Positions 23,191 through 34,015 of a DNA stretch of 64,000 nt are shown one piece after another (within the stretch, counting starts at the first letter, position 1; each line of letters starts with the position of its first letter). This DNA is from Aporrectodea caliginosa (lineage: Eukaryota > Annelida > Clitellata > Crassiclitellata > Lumbricidae). Under the pieces are notes generated by a model. The model did not search any database. It was given only the letters and a program-made list of their open reading frames with translations, and was not told where the DNA came from. A program made the translations under genes and the position numbers. Location: NCBI GenBank assembly GCA_020284085.1, contig JACEVL010000464.1:22501-86500 (forward strand). The letters run 5' to 3'.

Positions 23191-23429
23191 ACCCCATGTT
23201 CCGACTTGTTCCATGTATCGAGGTAAACTTCGCGAGCTTCTCATTATGGACAGAATTACACTAAAGATTCTCCTCCCTCCTTTGATGGATACGGCAACGA
23301 AATAACACCAGCGAGCTCTATGTTTCTCTTTCGACCCAATCTTGTCGTTTTTGCAACTTCGAAGACCAGCAGCAAACCGTGCATTCCAGTGCTTTGGACC
23401 ACCTTTGTGCAACTAAGATTCTGACGAAA

Positions 23430-23665
23430 CATTTTCATTTGAAGTGGCACCAATTGGAAAGGTCACCTTTTGGACCCTTAGATGACACTATGAGCATTGA
23501 GCAGCGCTATATAAGTAGTAGCCTAGTGCGTACTAATTACTCACTCATACAGATGCACTGATAGAGGCTAGAGAACCATTAATTTGTGATGAGTAGCTGT
23601 TCATTTGATTGATGGTTAGGCCTTGTTGACTTTACACCCGGTATCGATAGACTTAAGTGCATGCT
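23430..23665. repeat. Dispersed segment R3, copy 2
   Basis: The counterpart of 20455-20690. It contains GAGCAGCGCTATATAAGTAG, a phrase common at LINE/SINE 3' ends. Bases 23665-24240 include the CATCATCATCATCAC region similar to 6855-6870, and otherwise nothing recognisable. Confidence 0.6.
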
Positions 23666-24239
23666 TTGTTCAAGTAGTGCGCAGCAGGATATCGCACAAG
23701 ATATTGAGAGATATTTCCTTCGTGTTAAGAGGCATCTTTCAATGTAACGGCGTTCCATGCTTAACGATAGATGTGCTTGAACTTACGATTAAGAACACAT
23801 GCCGTTCGCATATTTCTGTCTCTCTTCATTTCTGTTTGTCTGACTGCCTTTCTATGCTTGTATTTCTATTTATTTGCCTCGACCTGCTATAGCCTCTCTT
23901 TGTTCCACAGTCATCATCATCATCACAGTCAGAAAATAGTCACAATACTGCTATGCATCTCGTTAGGCATTTTGACATCCAGCCCACAAAATAGATCGCT
24001 TCACTGGAAATAGGAAGCGTGCACTTTTTTGCAACAAAGATTTGGACTATTTTCGATTAAATTAGGAAGTAACTTTACATTCACCTGCACTTATCAAACC
24101 TTAGATTCTTCACTTAAAGAATCCTAAATTTGAATTGTCTTGCAACAGCCTCCATTCACAATTTTGGATGCGACTAAAACCTGGCCTAATCCTGCTATAG
24201 CTAGTACTATAACTAATCCATACCTAAATGTAAAGGCGG

Positions 24240-24885
24240 AACAGAGGCTGCATTGCAGCTTTTGTTAATGAGTCGTTTTAAGTAAATGTAATACAACAGA
24301 AGTGGGTTTCGATTCACACCCGGTTATAATCAGTTTTCAAATTAAAACGTCAGTCTTATTCCTAGATCCAATGGCGTTTCATAGGCTAATTATTTCGTTG
24401 AGAGAGCAAATTCACTTAAGTTGTTGTAACGATCGGACTAGGTCTTTCCGTCTGTGTTTGTATGTCTGCTTTTGTTCATCTGTCTAGTTCTCCGTATGTC
24501 TCACTATCTCAATATCCTCCAACTAACCTACTCAGTGCAATACCGTGTCATAGACTATGTCGTAGACTGATAATCGGCTCCGTTTACAGAATACAAAGTT
24601 CAAAGGCAACCGAAAGTCAAAATGCAGATCGATTGTGTTTGCGTGTGTGTTTTATAACGTAACGTTAACGTAAAGTAGGGCGTACAGACGACATGATGTA
24701 AAATCAAACCGGAATGTAGCTGATTTGATTTGTAATAGTAATCGTTCATAGCTAATCGTGATTGATCAATAATGTTTTCGCTGATTTGTGACACGGTGTC
24801 GCACTGAGTAGGTTACGCGTTTTGTAAGTGCAGGTCTAAGTCACTTCTTGTAAGATTATCGTGTGACTATTGAGCAATTCTTCCT
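24240..24885. repeat. Dispersed segment R2, copy 2
   Basis: The same-orientation match of 10440-11400 without the extra 250 bases. The best-conserved part is 24600-24830. Confidence 0.8.
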
Positions 24886-24889
24886 AAAA

Positions 24890-27120
24890 TGTTGAGACTT
24901 CAATTATTAGTTATATTGATATTATTAAAATAAATATTCTTATCATTATTCAATTTAATGCAATTTAAGTTGTTTTTATTGCAACCAAATTATTACAGTA
25001 ATGTCAAGGAAAGTAAGGTAACAAAATACATTGGCCACAAAGGGAGGCCCAAAAGAGATGGTGATACGGCTAAGAAGGGTCACCCATTTAGCAATTTCCC
25101 GAGAAAAATTGCTCGGTTAGCCAATAAAAAATTGAACCTGGTGGCAACTGGGCGCAAAAAGGATTAAATAATCTAGAAACATGTGATAAGAGGATAATAC
25201 CTACAAACTAAACTAGAGCCTTAGATATGCACATTGCGCAGTCATATGAACTTCCCGTTATAATAGCTGTTTAGATTGGCGAAAGAAGAAATGCACGTGG
25301 AGAGACCGGGATGGGTTGCAACAAATTTCATATTTTCTTGCTCTATATTTCTAATTTTTTTAACAATCTACAACTATTTTAGCCCAGAGGCCTATATATA
25401 TAGTCAAATAGATGTTTGAAAGAGATTCTGCTCACAAAGTATCCAGTATCAGTCAGATACTGTCCCGGCTAAGTTAGAGAAATGTTTTCTAGTAAAAAAT
25501 CCATTAAAAAAGCGTAATCTTTCTTTCATGTAAATTGCTTCTTGCGTGATTTAATCTAGTGTCTTTATGTGTTGTTAATACTTAGGCCTACTTCTTTTCA
25601 CACATAGGCTTAGGGCCTATGTTTCTTTATTAAAATAAAGTGCGTGTTAGAGGTAAATACGAAACGTCTCTGTTTCAAAGAAAGCATTAGATAAAATTAA
25701 TCATTAATCATTGATTTATGCAAGCTCTGTGTATTTTTCTGTTTGTAAATAACTGAGCGATAGATATATTAGGCCAACAGTTGGACATTATTAACTTTCA
25801 TTCCCTAGGTTGCCACATTCCCTTTTTCTGCCTACTGATTTTCAGTACTTTATTTACAGGTATTCGTATAGAAAGATTATAAGTATACCAGGTGGCAACT
25901 GGGCGCAACATGTTTCAGATCCATTAATCGTGTTTACGCTTCTTCCGTTATGGGGGCTGAAAATTCTTGTCTGCCGAAAAAAAGAAAAGAACAGCTGCGA
26001 AAGTTTGGCTGGCAAGGTTGTAATGTTTACTTCATTTTTCTCTAAATCAGAAGTCGATAGCGCATTTGACTGGTTACGACGTCTTGGCATAGGTGTAACT
26101 TTTGTGTGCCAGATGTCATAACCTTATGATTTCATGTAATTGTCGGCCCTTCATCGACCAATAACTGCATGTTTTATAGGTCGGCATATGATGTCACACA
26201 GACAAAAAAATTCAAAATTTCAAATGGGGTTCGGAGAGACCCCTGGGGTCCACCTGGACCCCACACCTATAAATCTATTAAAATTAACCTAAGCAAAGTT
26301 ATGTAGACACAATTTTCTAGTAAAGTTGACACACCTAAATGGAGCAACGTACTGTCATAATAGACACCTTCCTACAAACAATGGCTCGGAGTTGTGCGAG
26401 ATATTATTGCACGTTGGTAGGCCCAGTTCTCCAGATTTACCAGCTGCAAGACACTGCAAATGACCTGACATCACGCAGCGTTCTATGTGCATAAACTTGA
26501 CCCACAAGATATTATCCTTCTTCCTCATGGAAATATTAGAGATGAGAAAGGAACAGCAAAAATGGAATCACCTTACCTGTTTACTATACCTATCATGATG
26601 GATATTATGGCCAATGAAAGACAGTTTGAACATTAGAGAGTCGTCTCCATATGAAATTTTACTTATGCAGGTAATGCTAAGAAGTTAGAATCCGATTACG
26701 ACAGCCGAGATAAATGCATTCCTAGTTTTCTTTTTCTATTGGCTGGAAAATAAAGAGCCAAATTGTAGCGTTTGCGTGACATGTGGTGAAGTGAATATCA
26801 AACATGGACAGTCACTCCCAACTGCAGTAGTGTCCGTAATTCGCGTCAAGAGTATATTCCATTTTCTTCTAAATATCTTCTTTAAAAATTCGTTTGAAAG
26901 ACAAGTAACTTAATGACTAATTTGTGTAATCATGTTTAAAGAAAACTTATGCAATATTTTGTTGCTGGAAGGTAGTAATCACTTGAAATACGCATTCCAG
27001 ATGTTGGGGTCCAAACGGACTCCAGGTAGGCCTATGCAATAACGTAACTTTCATCGTAATCGTAATCGTAATCTCCAAACTTCTAAAGCGCCACTCGAAA
27101 GCCAAGCGCAGGGCACCAGC
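24890..27120. other. Unassigned 2.2 kb
   Basis: No coding region is supported. The phrase GGTGGCAACTGGGCGCAA occurs twice in direct orientation (about 25139 and 25891), about 750 bases apart. A near-perfect palindrome GGGGTCCACCTGGACCCC lies at 26245-26262, with a weaker related phrase (GGGGTCCAAACGGACTCC) near 27006. These may be remains of an insertion, but no termini or target duplication could be matched. Confidence 0.4.
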
Positions 27121-27129
27121 TTATTCACG

Positions 27130-28430
27130 AGCGCTGCGTATAGTCAGAGGGGTTGTCCAAAAGAGTAGTCCGAGGGAGGTCCGAGTCCGGTTTCCAGAGG
27201 ATCAGAGAAGGCATAGCAGATGTTAAGGCGGGTGTCTTTTAGGTCGAGGATTTGAAGGTACAGGATCAGATGAGTCAGGATAAGAGTTCTTGAAAAGGAG
27301 AGACTTTAGTTTCGAGTGGAAAGCCTTGGGGTGATGGATAGAGGAGCCTGAGGCAGATGATGGTGGATGATTGGCGATGATGGTGGAGGAACCGAAAAAT
27401 TGCGGAATTCAGGAGGTAGATCGTTCCAGAGACGCGGTGCAGTGTTGGATATTGCTCGGTTGGAGAACTTGAGATGAGTAGTGACCGGGGGTCTAGAAAG
27501 AGTGAGAACGGAGGATGATCGGGTAGAACGGGTTGGCTGGATGGTGAAGAGTTCGCGGAGATATCTGGGCTGGGAGTGTTGTAGGGAGTTGTAGGTTAGC
27601 GAGAGGACTTTGAAGTGAATTCGCTCTGGGATTTTTAACCAATGGAGTGATTTGAGGATGGGAGTGATGTGATGATGCTTGGGCGTTCTGGTGACGGCTC
27701 TGGCTAGTGAGTTTTGGATGAGCTGCAGACGCTTTAGTTGGGTGGCTTCAAGGTTGAGAAAGAGGGAATTGCAATAGTCGAGCTTTGAGTGGTAATGGAG
27801 GTAGCAATGGTGGAGGCAGTTTTGAAATCGAGCATGGGTCGGATGCGGCGGAGGTCACGAATGTGCATGAAGCAGGAGCGCGAGAGGTTGGAGATGTGGT
27901 TAGAGAAGGAGAGATGTGGATCAAAAGTAACACCAAGATTGCGGAGGTGAAGGTAAGAGATGAAGAGTTGGTGGATAGGTGTATTGAAAGGTCAGGTATT
28001 TTCTTGATTTGGTCAGGAAGGTCGAGGATGATGAATTCTGTTTTGGAAGGGTTGAGGCAGAGCAGGTTGGATGACATCCATTGAGAGACTAGGTTAACCA
28101 CATTGAGTAGTTTTGCAATGGAAGTGGAGAAAGAGCTTGGGGAGAAGGATATGTAGAGTTTGGTGTCGTCTGCATAGAGATGGTGGTCAACAGAACAGGA
28201 TTTTATGAGATGGCTTAATGGTGTAGTATACAGAATGAAGAGCCGTGGGCCCAGGACGGAACCTTGAGGGACACCACAGCAGAGCGGGAGGGGTTGCGAA
28301 CAGTGACTGGATGCTTTAACAGAGAAGGATCTGGAAGACACGTAGGACTGGAACCAACATAGAGCAGTGCCATAACCAGTGTGGATGAGGGTTAAACTGT
28401 CCAAGTTGATCTGACTATGAATAGATGTCG
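27130..28430 (-). mobile_element. CR1-like LINE, 3' half (RT to C-terminus)
   Basis: The minus strand carries reverse transcriptase blocks followed by LDYCNSLF, LARAVTRTPKHHHITPILKS, LHWLKIPERIHFKVLSLTYN, SLQHSQPRYLRELFTIQPTR, HLKFSNRAISNTAPRLWNDL and PPEFRNFSVPP. The order RT, LHWLKIPERI, AP.LWN.LPPE is that of CR1-group LINEs. A related C-terminus is on the plus strand at 56907-57400. The 5' part is absent (it begins within the RT near 28400) and the frame changes near 27960. Confidence 0.88.
27748..28404 (-). pseudogene. CR1-like reverse transcriptase, C-terminal half
   Basis: The open frame includes GYGTALCWFQSYVSSRSFSV, PLCCGVPQGSVLGPRLFILY (RT motif B), HHLYADDTKLYISFSPSSFS (motif C YADD with both catalytic aspartates) and WMSSNLLCLNPSKTEFIIL. 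The first catalytic block and everything 5' of it are missing. The later part of the frame (from about IPDLSIHLS) drifts into serine/proline-rich nonsense after a frameshift. Confidence 0.85.
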
Positions 28431-28630
28431 GATTAATTGGTCATAACATAAACCTTAACTGTTGACGAATATGTCTTGAAAATTTCAATTGAATATCTAA
28501 AATATACAACATCCTAAGGTAAGCCTAACCTTAGCTGCAGATTTTTAATAAAGAGCAATAGAAGTACAATTAGCGCATTTAAATGCACACTATTAGTGTA
28601 TTGTAGGCCTACAGTGCCTACTATTAGCAT

Positions 28631-29404
28631 TAATAATATAATGAAACAGAAATCTCTGTGCGTGCATGCGTGCATCTGTGCATCTGAGGCCTGTAACGCT
28701 GGTTTCGACAATAATTATGGCTTACGTCATCATTTCACGTCATCGCAATAACTAAATAAGACGTTGTCATGGCCACGCGAGATAATGTAACACAATGTGG
28801 GTCTGCCAAGCACGATCGCCACGAGAGACGTGGTGGAGGGACGGACGGACGTTGAAGGGAGGGAAGGAAGTACGGACGGCCGGGACATTCGGCAGAGAAG
28901 TACGGGGAGGGACGGAGGGACGGAAGGATAGACAGGGACAGGGACAGGGACAGGGGAGGGACGGACGGACGAACGGACGGACGGACGGAAGGACGGAGGA
29001 AGGGAGGGACTGACTGACGGATGGACGGACGAAAGGAGGAGGGAGGGAGGGAGGGAGCAGACACGCACGATCGCCGCGAGAGACGTGGGGAGGGAGGGAC
29101 GGGCGAAAGGACGGAGGAAGGGAGGGACTGACTGACGGACGGACGGACAGAGGGAGGGAGCAGACACGCACGATCGCCGCGAGAGACGAGGGAGAAGGAG
29201 GGAGGGACGTTGAAGGGAGAGAAGAAGGTACGGCCGGGAGGGAGGAAGGGAGGGAGGAGGAGGAGGGACGGAGGAAGGGACGGACGGACGGACGGAGGTA
29301 GGGAGGTGGAAGGAGAAGACTTATGTCAATCATAGCACGAGATGACGCATCTCTTGACATTTTGAAATTGTTTTTTAACCGTCTTAGGACGGGCAAACAT
29401 CTAG
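28631..29404 (+). mobile_element. Non-autonomous Helitron, copy 1 (upstream of a head-to-tail pair)
   Basis: The 3' end reads CCGTCTTAGGACGG, GCAAACAT, CTAG followed by T: a hairpin and CTRR end. The 5' region (AATAATATAA then CAGAAATCTCTGTGC) matches that of the next copy, which starts right after this CTAG. The interior is purine-rich GGAGGGACGGACGG DNA with a longer recurrent module, GCACGATCGCCGCGAGAGAC. There is no Rep/helicase sequence. The 5' boundary is inferred from copy 2. Confidence 0.75.
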
Positions 29405-30122
29405 TTAATAATATAAACGCACAGAAATCTCTGTGCTTGCGTGCGTCCATCTGTGCATCTAAAGCCTGTAACGCTTACGTCTTACACGTCATCGCAATAA
29501 CCGAATACAGAAGTTGTCATAGCAACGCCAGATAATGCAACACGACATGTGGAAGGGAGAGCGAGGAACGGATTTTGAAGGGTGGGAAGCAGATACGGCC
29601 GGCCCGGACGGCATGGAAGTACGGGGAGGGAGGAGAAAGGGAAAAGACACGCACGATCGCCGCGAGGGACGTGGTGGGAGGGAGGGGCGGACGTTGAAGG
29701 GAGGGAAGGAGGTACGGACGGCCGGGACGGACGACAAGGAAGTACGGGGGAGGGAGGGAGGGACTGATGGACGGAGAAAGGGATGGAGGGAGGGAGAGAT
29801 GGAGGGATAGGGAGAAGACACGCACGATCGCCGCGAGAGACGTGGTGGAGGGACGGACGGACGTTGAAGGAAGGGAAGGAGGTACGGACGGCCGGGACGG
29901 ACGGCAGAGAAGTACCGAGAGGGAGGGAGGAAGGGAGGAGAGAGGGATGGAGGGAAAGTGGAAGGGGAGGAGAGTGGGAGGGAGCGACGGACGGACGGAG
30001 GGAGGGAGGGAGGGAGGTAGGGAGGGAGAGGGAGAAGACTTATGTCAATCATAGCACGAGAAGACGCATCTCTTGACATTTTCAAATTGTTTTTAACCGT
30101 CTTAGGACGGGCAAACATCTAG
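29405..30122 (+). mobile_element. Non-autonomous Helitron, copy 2 (abuts copy 1)
   Basis: It starts TTAATAATATAAACGCACAG immediately after the CTAG of copy 1 and ends with the same hairpin and CTAG at 30119-30122, then T. The interior repeats the GCACGATCGCCGCGAGAGAC module at least twice, together with GTACGGACGGCCGGGACGG. All reading frames across it (Pro/Ser/Arg-rich) are low-complexity artefacts. Confidence 0.78.
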
Positions 30123-30867
30123 TTTATTAATATTTGGCTCTCAGAAAGTTGCTTCCATGAAGCCTAATTGCAACAGAAATCATGACACCTTTTGGAACTC
30201 GATCCCAACGAATTTCGACCACGTATCATCGTTCAATAGATCTTTCTCTTCACTATATTGGAACCACAGTTTCCACAAGTTTTCTCCATGGACACAATCT
30301 CATCGTCACATTTCAGTGCACCATCGATTATGCGAATATCTGTGCTTCTGCTACTGTTTGATTTGTACTCTCTCGTCTTGTCTTGTCTGTTTTTTTCTCT
30401 TTGGCTCAGTTTTGTATCTGTTCGTGAACTGTTTATATTCACTTGAATTTCCATCTTGTGCAGTTCCAATCTCCTTCACCTCATTTCGTCAACATTTTCT
30501 TAAAAGCTGAAGATGTTAAGTTCATCGTTGATTTCGGATTTCATTTCCTTATCCGTTGTAGCCTACTGCTATCTTGAGAACCGGTGTTTATGAGGGCGGG
30601 TGGCCTGTCTTTGTCCGCACTGTCTCATATTCCCACCGACTGTGTACGGTCAGCGTACTAATTATAGCTGAATTGCATAGGCGTGCAGGTGGAGAAATCT
30701 CGAACCAAATTTGTACACTGGTGGCGACTGAACCCCGTACTTTTCTATTTACAGATTAGCGTATTAGTCACTATACAATATCGAGCACCCAAGGGTAAAC
30801 TACTCAACAGATCAACAATTAGTATATGCATTTGAATGTTTTTTTCATGTAATTAGAATCTACACAG
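30123..30867. other. Presumed intron/flank upstream of the first CARD exon
   Basis: No exon is recognisable. Bases 30640-30730 resemble 9480-9580 (ACGGTCAG.GT.C, AGAAATCTCGA.CCAAAT), a dispersed repeat. The last bases before 30868 (TAGAATCTACACAG) form a weak splice acceptor. Confidence 0.45.
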
Positions 30868-31123
30868 AAGCTTCGATTAAGATACACACACATTTCCAAT
30901 GGATTGATTCGCACTGGAGATATTGTGGCAGAGCTATTTCAAAGCGAAATATTAACTTTAAGAGAAAGAGATGACATTCAGCAACTGTTGTCGACTCCGA
31001 TCAGAGCCAATGAACAGCTACTGAATACACTGATGCTGAAAGATGACCATGCCTATGAATGCTTTATAACAGCTCTTTGCAACACCAACCAAAAGCATAT
31101 AGCAGAAATATTGAAATGCGAAG
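30868..31123 (+). CDS. CARD-CARD protein, exon with first CARD
   Basis: The exon runs from the acceptor (ACACAG) to a donor at 31124 (G/GTAATT) in phase 1. It encodes about 85 residues: KLRLRYTHISNGLIRTGDIV, AELFQSEILTLRERDDIQQL, LSTPIRANEQLLNTLMLKDD and HAYECFITALCNTNQKHIAE followed by ILKC. The pattern L-R...I..L..DIVAELF....L..RE.D.I......A..LL..L..K.....CF..AL..T.Q.H.AE.L is the six-helix caspase recruitment domain. CARDs pair with other CARDs to assemble signalling platforms in the cytosol (apoptosome, NLR or RIG-I type). The preceding exon, with the start codon, was not found. Phase and reading frame join exactly to the exon at 32547. The intron between them holds LINE debris and a TIR element. 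Confidence 0.8.
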
Positions 31124-31339
31124 GTAATTATAAACTGTTTACTCGATAGTTCAAAACTCAAAACTAAAATTAAAGAAAATATGCAGCAGTATTACTTTAA
31201 ATAAAACTCTGTCCTAATCAGTTTTGCATGTTCAGTAATTTTGAACACTATGGCATCTGCTAAAGAGTTCAACGAGTCGTGCGAATTATAATGAATGTAG
31301 GCCTACCTTACAGAGCTAACATTAGATCTCTATTCTGCA

Positions 31340-31561
31340 ACTTGAAAATATTGCTCTTCGAGTGCATCAACAAATTGCAAGTGGAGTTATTCATGTACAG
31401 ACTTCAAATACCTGCTAGTTTTGACTACTGGTTTCGTAACAACTCAGACGTACATGACTACTATACACGATCAGCAATGCACTATAACGAGGGATACACA
31501 CCACTGCGAGGCAACACGGTATTGGAATATGTGGTTCGCTGATATGGAACTCCCTAGCAGT
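31340..31561 (+). mobile_element. LINE C-terminal scrap in the CARD gene intron
   Basis: The plus strand reads KLQVELFMYRLQIPASFDYW, FRNNSDVHDYYTRSAMHYNE, then IWNSLAVP in another frame. This matches the C-terminal block (FMY..., NS.VH.Y.TR, WNSL) seen after the RT in many LINEs. It is cut off by the element starting at 31562. Confidence 0.65.
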
Positions 31562-31926
31562 GCCTGTCACGAAATAGAGTATCCCCATACATGAGTATCC
31601 CCTTAGCGAAATGGAGTATTCGGTTTAGTTTGCATTTTTGGCGGTTTCTAAGTGTATTCACTCGTACTGTTTGGGTTTATTGTACACATAAATATTTTAG
31701 GTTGCGTATCTTTAGTTTGTACGTCGACCTGAAATTAATTTACTTCGTTTTTGGTGATTTTGACTGGATTTTTGTCTTGGCTTTCGGGACGCGTATGACG
31801 ATGGAGGATAGAATGGTTTATCCCCCGGATACTCTAAACCGGTTTATTCTATCCGGGGGATAAATTCATACATCCCCCGACCCCCCGGATAGTCTTAGGA
31901 CGGATACTCTATGTCGTGATACCGGC
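31562..31926. mobile_element. 365-bp TIR element ending GTCACGA (phrase-repeat family)
   Basis: The left end GCCTGTCACGAAATAGAGTA is inverted at the right (TACTCTATGTCGTGATACCG). The phrase GGATACTCTA..TCG recurs in both orientations, and a perfect 13-bp inverted pair, TATCCCCCGGATA (31819-31831) and TATCCGGGGGATA (31850-31862), lies near the right end. It is the same family as 3270-3429 and related to 58410-60206. There is no coding sequence. Confidence 0.75.
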
Positions 31927-31929
31927 TTT

Positions 31930-32460
31930 AGAAATATGCGATATAGGCGGCAGCCTAGAGCAGCAATTTTCAAGGGGCGGCATATTCCGACGAAACACAC
32001 GCAGGTCACTTCCGTCAAACAGATGCCATTTATCAGTAAGGGGCGGCAATTGTCAAAGACTGTCAAAGACCGCCTCTGCTCCCTACCTAATGATCTTAAA
32101 AACTTACCTACAATTTATCAATTCAAGCTAAAATTGAAATTCCATCTTTTGGCTACACGCATAAGTTACTTCGTAGTGCTTGTATAAGATACTATGTTGC
32201 AGGATTGCTAACGTTTGGTGTGCCGTTGTCAACCCTGTGAGAAGCCTTAAGCTCCCAGTAGAATTAAATATTGACCCTATCATATGATGCATTGTATTAA
32301 ATGGTGACCATCAATATACATGTACTAACTGACGAATGACTGATGTAAATATGGCAACCCTGTTAGTGTTCGATTCACCTATTGACACAATGCATACGAT
32401 TGCTTGAACTGTGTGCCTGTATTATTATCATTTAGATCAATAAATATATTGATTGATTGA
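31930..32460 (+). mobile_element. LINE 3' end with (TGAT)n tail
   Basis: RLCSLPNDLKNLPTIYQFKL followed by KLKFHLLA is the final C-terminal block of a LINE. A 3' UTR of about 270 bases ends AATAAATATATTGATTGATT, a short tandem-repeat tail. It lies in the intron between the two CARD exons. Confidence 0.65.
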
Positions 32461-32546
32461 TGGAAGAAATTCAATTTTAATATTCAATTTAAAAAAGCGA
32501 TGTCATACCTCCAAAAAATTTTAGCTATACTATTTTCTGCTTATAG

Positions 32547-32834
32547 ATAAATATCTTGATAGTGAACATTCACTTATGATACAAAGGAATTATACCGCAC
32601 TCGTCGACAATCTTGACGTTGACTGCGGCCATTTGCTGGATCGTTTCTATGCAGCTGGCGCATTGAACCGCAGAGAAATGGCAACCATTAATGCGAAGCT
32701 AACTAAACACGAGAAAAGCGAGACATTATTGGATCTTGTTAGTAAATTCAGCCCTGTCAGTTTCGAGATGTTCTTGCAGGCTCTAGAAGAATCAAGTCAA
32801 GAACACGTGGTTTCGATTATGACGGGCAAACATT
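32547..32834 (+). CDS. CARD-CARD protein, exon with second CARD
   Basis: The exon follows an acceptor (TTTTCTGCTTATAG) and ends at a consensus donor (T/GTAAGT). Both borders are phase 1, so it joins the previous exon exactly (G/AT). The protein reads KYLDSEHSLMIQRNYTALVD, NLDVDCGHLLDRFYAAGALN, RREMATINAKLTKHEKSETL, LDLVSKFSPVSFEMFLQALE and ESSQEHVVSIM. This is a clear CARD: I.RNY..LV..LDV..LLD.....G.L...E...I.A......+...LL..+....  ..F..FL.AL....QEH+. Tandem N-terminal CARDs are known from RIG-I-like receptors and some invertebrate adaptors; the effector part of this protein is not in the window, so its class stays open. No stop or frameshift was seen. Confidence 0.85.
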
Positions 32835-33507
32835 GTAAGTACAAACTTACTGTCTTCTATTTTCACACAAGTGTGCTTTCCGGGCATAATAGTTCTATAT
32901 TGGGAACCACGGTGACAGTCACCTTAGCTATATGCTATTTGTCAAAAGCTTTAACAACTTCAGTAGCGGCTCGTGCTGACGACGGCTGGAAAAGATGTTA
33001 AATGCAACCACAAATTGCAACACATGACTTTTCCATTTTCCTTTGAAACCCTCGGTCACATAAATTGCACTAGTTTGGCGTTCATTAAACATTTGAAAAG
33101 CAGTCTTAATCTCATTTACGAGGATGCAAGAAAAAGTAGTCATCTGTAGCAACGACTCTCGATAATAATTCAACGTTTTGACGTTGATGCTTGTCGTAGT
33201 ACCTTCTTCTTCGTTGCCGTATCAGCCTCTATTAACTGTCTCCTGACAACTTCATTTCGTGAGAGATTATACTTGCCAGGGATATAAATAATGACGATGC
33301 TGATAATAAGCGAACTAAAAGAGTCAAAATTCAATAAGCAATATCTGATCATATTGCACTTTCATCGTCACTGTGATGTTAATATTTAGAACAGTGGCAC
33401 TCTTTCTTCCCAGAATAGGAATTGGGCGGAGTTAAATGAATTTGAACGACTCATGAGCCTTAGAATACCTCTGATCGATTTAATAATTTGCGTAAATATT
33501 TACATAG
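32835..33507 (+). other. Intron of the CARD gene
   Basis: It opens GTAAGT and closes TATTTACATAG. No repeat family or reading frame was recognised inside. The acceptor region matches that of the decayed paralogue at 56470-56491. Confidence 0.7.
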
Positions 33508-33701
33508 ATGCAAAGACTGAATCTAAAGCTTCCACTTCAACAGCAGGTGAATCAAATATACAACACAAAGAGTCCGGAGTGAAAGACGAATCCAAAAGAA
33601 ATCCTGGTTTGCAAAGCGATTCAAATCATGATTTGCGTGGCGAGCAGCAGAAGAATAGTCATCACAGCGTTAAAATAAATAAAACGCTGTCCTTTCGTAT
33701 G
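33508..33701 (+). CDS. CARD-CARD protein, linker exon
   Basis: With the T carried over from the preceding exon it reads YAKTESKASTSTAGESNIQH and continues through KESGVKDESKRNPGLQSDSN to KTLSFRM, then a donor at 33702 (ATG/GTAAATGC). It is rich in Ser, Lys, Glu, Asn and Gln with no fold-forming pattern, as expected for a disordered linker after tandem CARDs. It enters in phase 1 and leaves in phase 0. A mutated copy of the same exon lies at 56492-56689, which supports its being a real, once-duplicated exon. Confidence 0.75.
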
Positions 33702-33899
33702 GTAAATGCTTTTATATTATATATACCGTCATCATCTCTTGCACTTTGGTGAATGAGTATTAAGTATTAAGGTCTGAAATTTTGAGTATAAATTTTGAAT
33801 ATTGAGTATTAAGGTCTGAAATTAATTAAATAACTTTAATCCTGTCCATACTGTACTTAAGCCAGCGATCTTCAGCACGTAAATGGCTCCTTATTGCAG

Positions 33900-34015
33900 C
33901 TGAGCACGAGTAGTGAACACAGGATTTCCGCAGTGACAACAGAACATCAAAGGGATCCGAAGAATTTGCACATGGACAGAGAAACTACAAACATCAGTTA
34001 TATATATATATATTA
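33900..34015 (+). CDS. Possible fourth exon of the CARD gene, running into a transposon
   Basis: After an acceptor (CTCCTTATTGCAG) a phase-0 frame reads LSTSSEHRISAVTTEHQRDP, KNLHMDRETTNISY and then runs into (TA)n. The first stop is the TAG of the transposon terminus at 34014. Phase matches the preceding exon, and the composition (Ser/Thr/His/Glu-rich linker) continues it. No good donor lies before the TA tract. Either the exon was interrupted by the insertion, ending the protein after the CARD-linker part, or splicing skips it. Confidence 0.5.

Noticed and set aside
25135..25910. LTR-like element from the repeated GGTGGCAACTGGGCGCAA
   Set aside because: Only about 18 bases repeat, with no TG..CA ends, primer site or coding sequence.
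26245..26262. Palindrome GGGGTCCACCTGGACCCC as an operator or transposon end
   Set aside because: Single occurrence with only a weak partner 760 bases away; chance or decayed repeat.
28730..30118. Long Pro/Ser/Arg frames on both strands
   Set aside because: Purine-rich minisatellite of the two Helitrons; open because stops are rare in such DNA.
30157..30510. 117-codon frame upstream of the CARD exon
   Set aside because: Composition and lack of motif suggest chance; no splice link in phase to the CARD exon.
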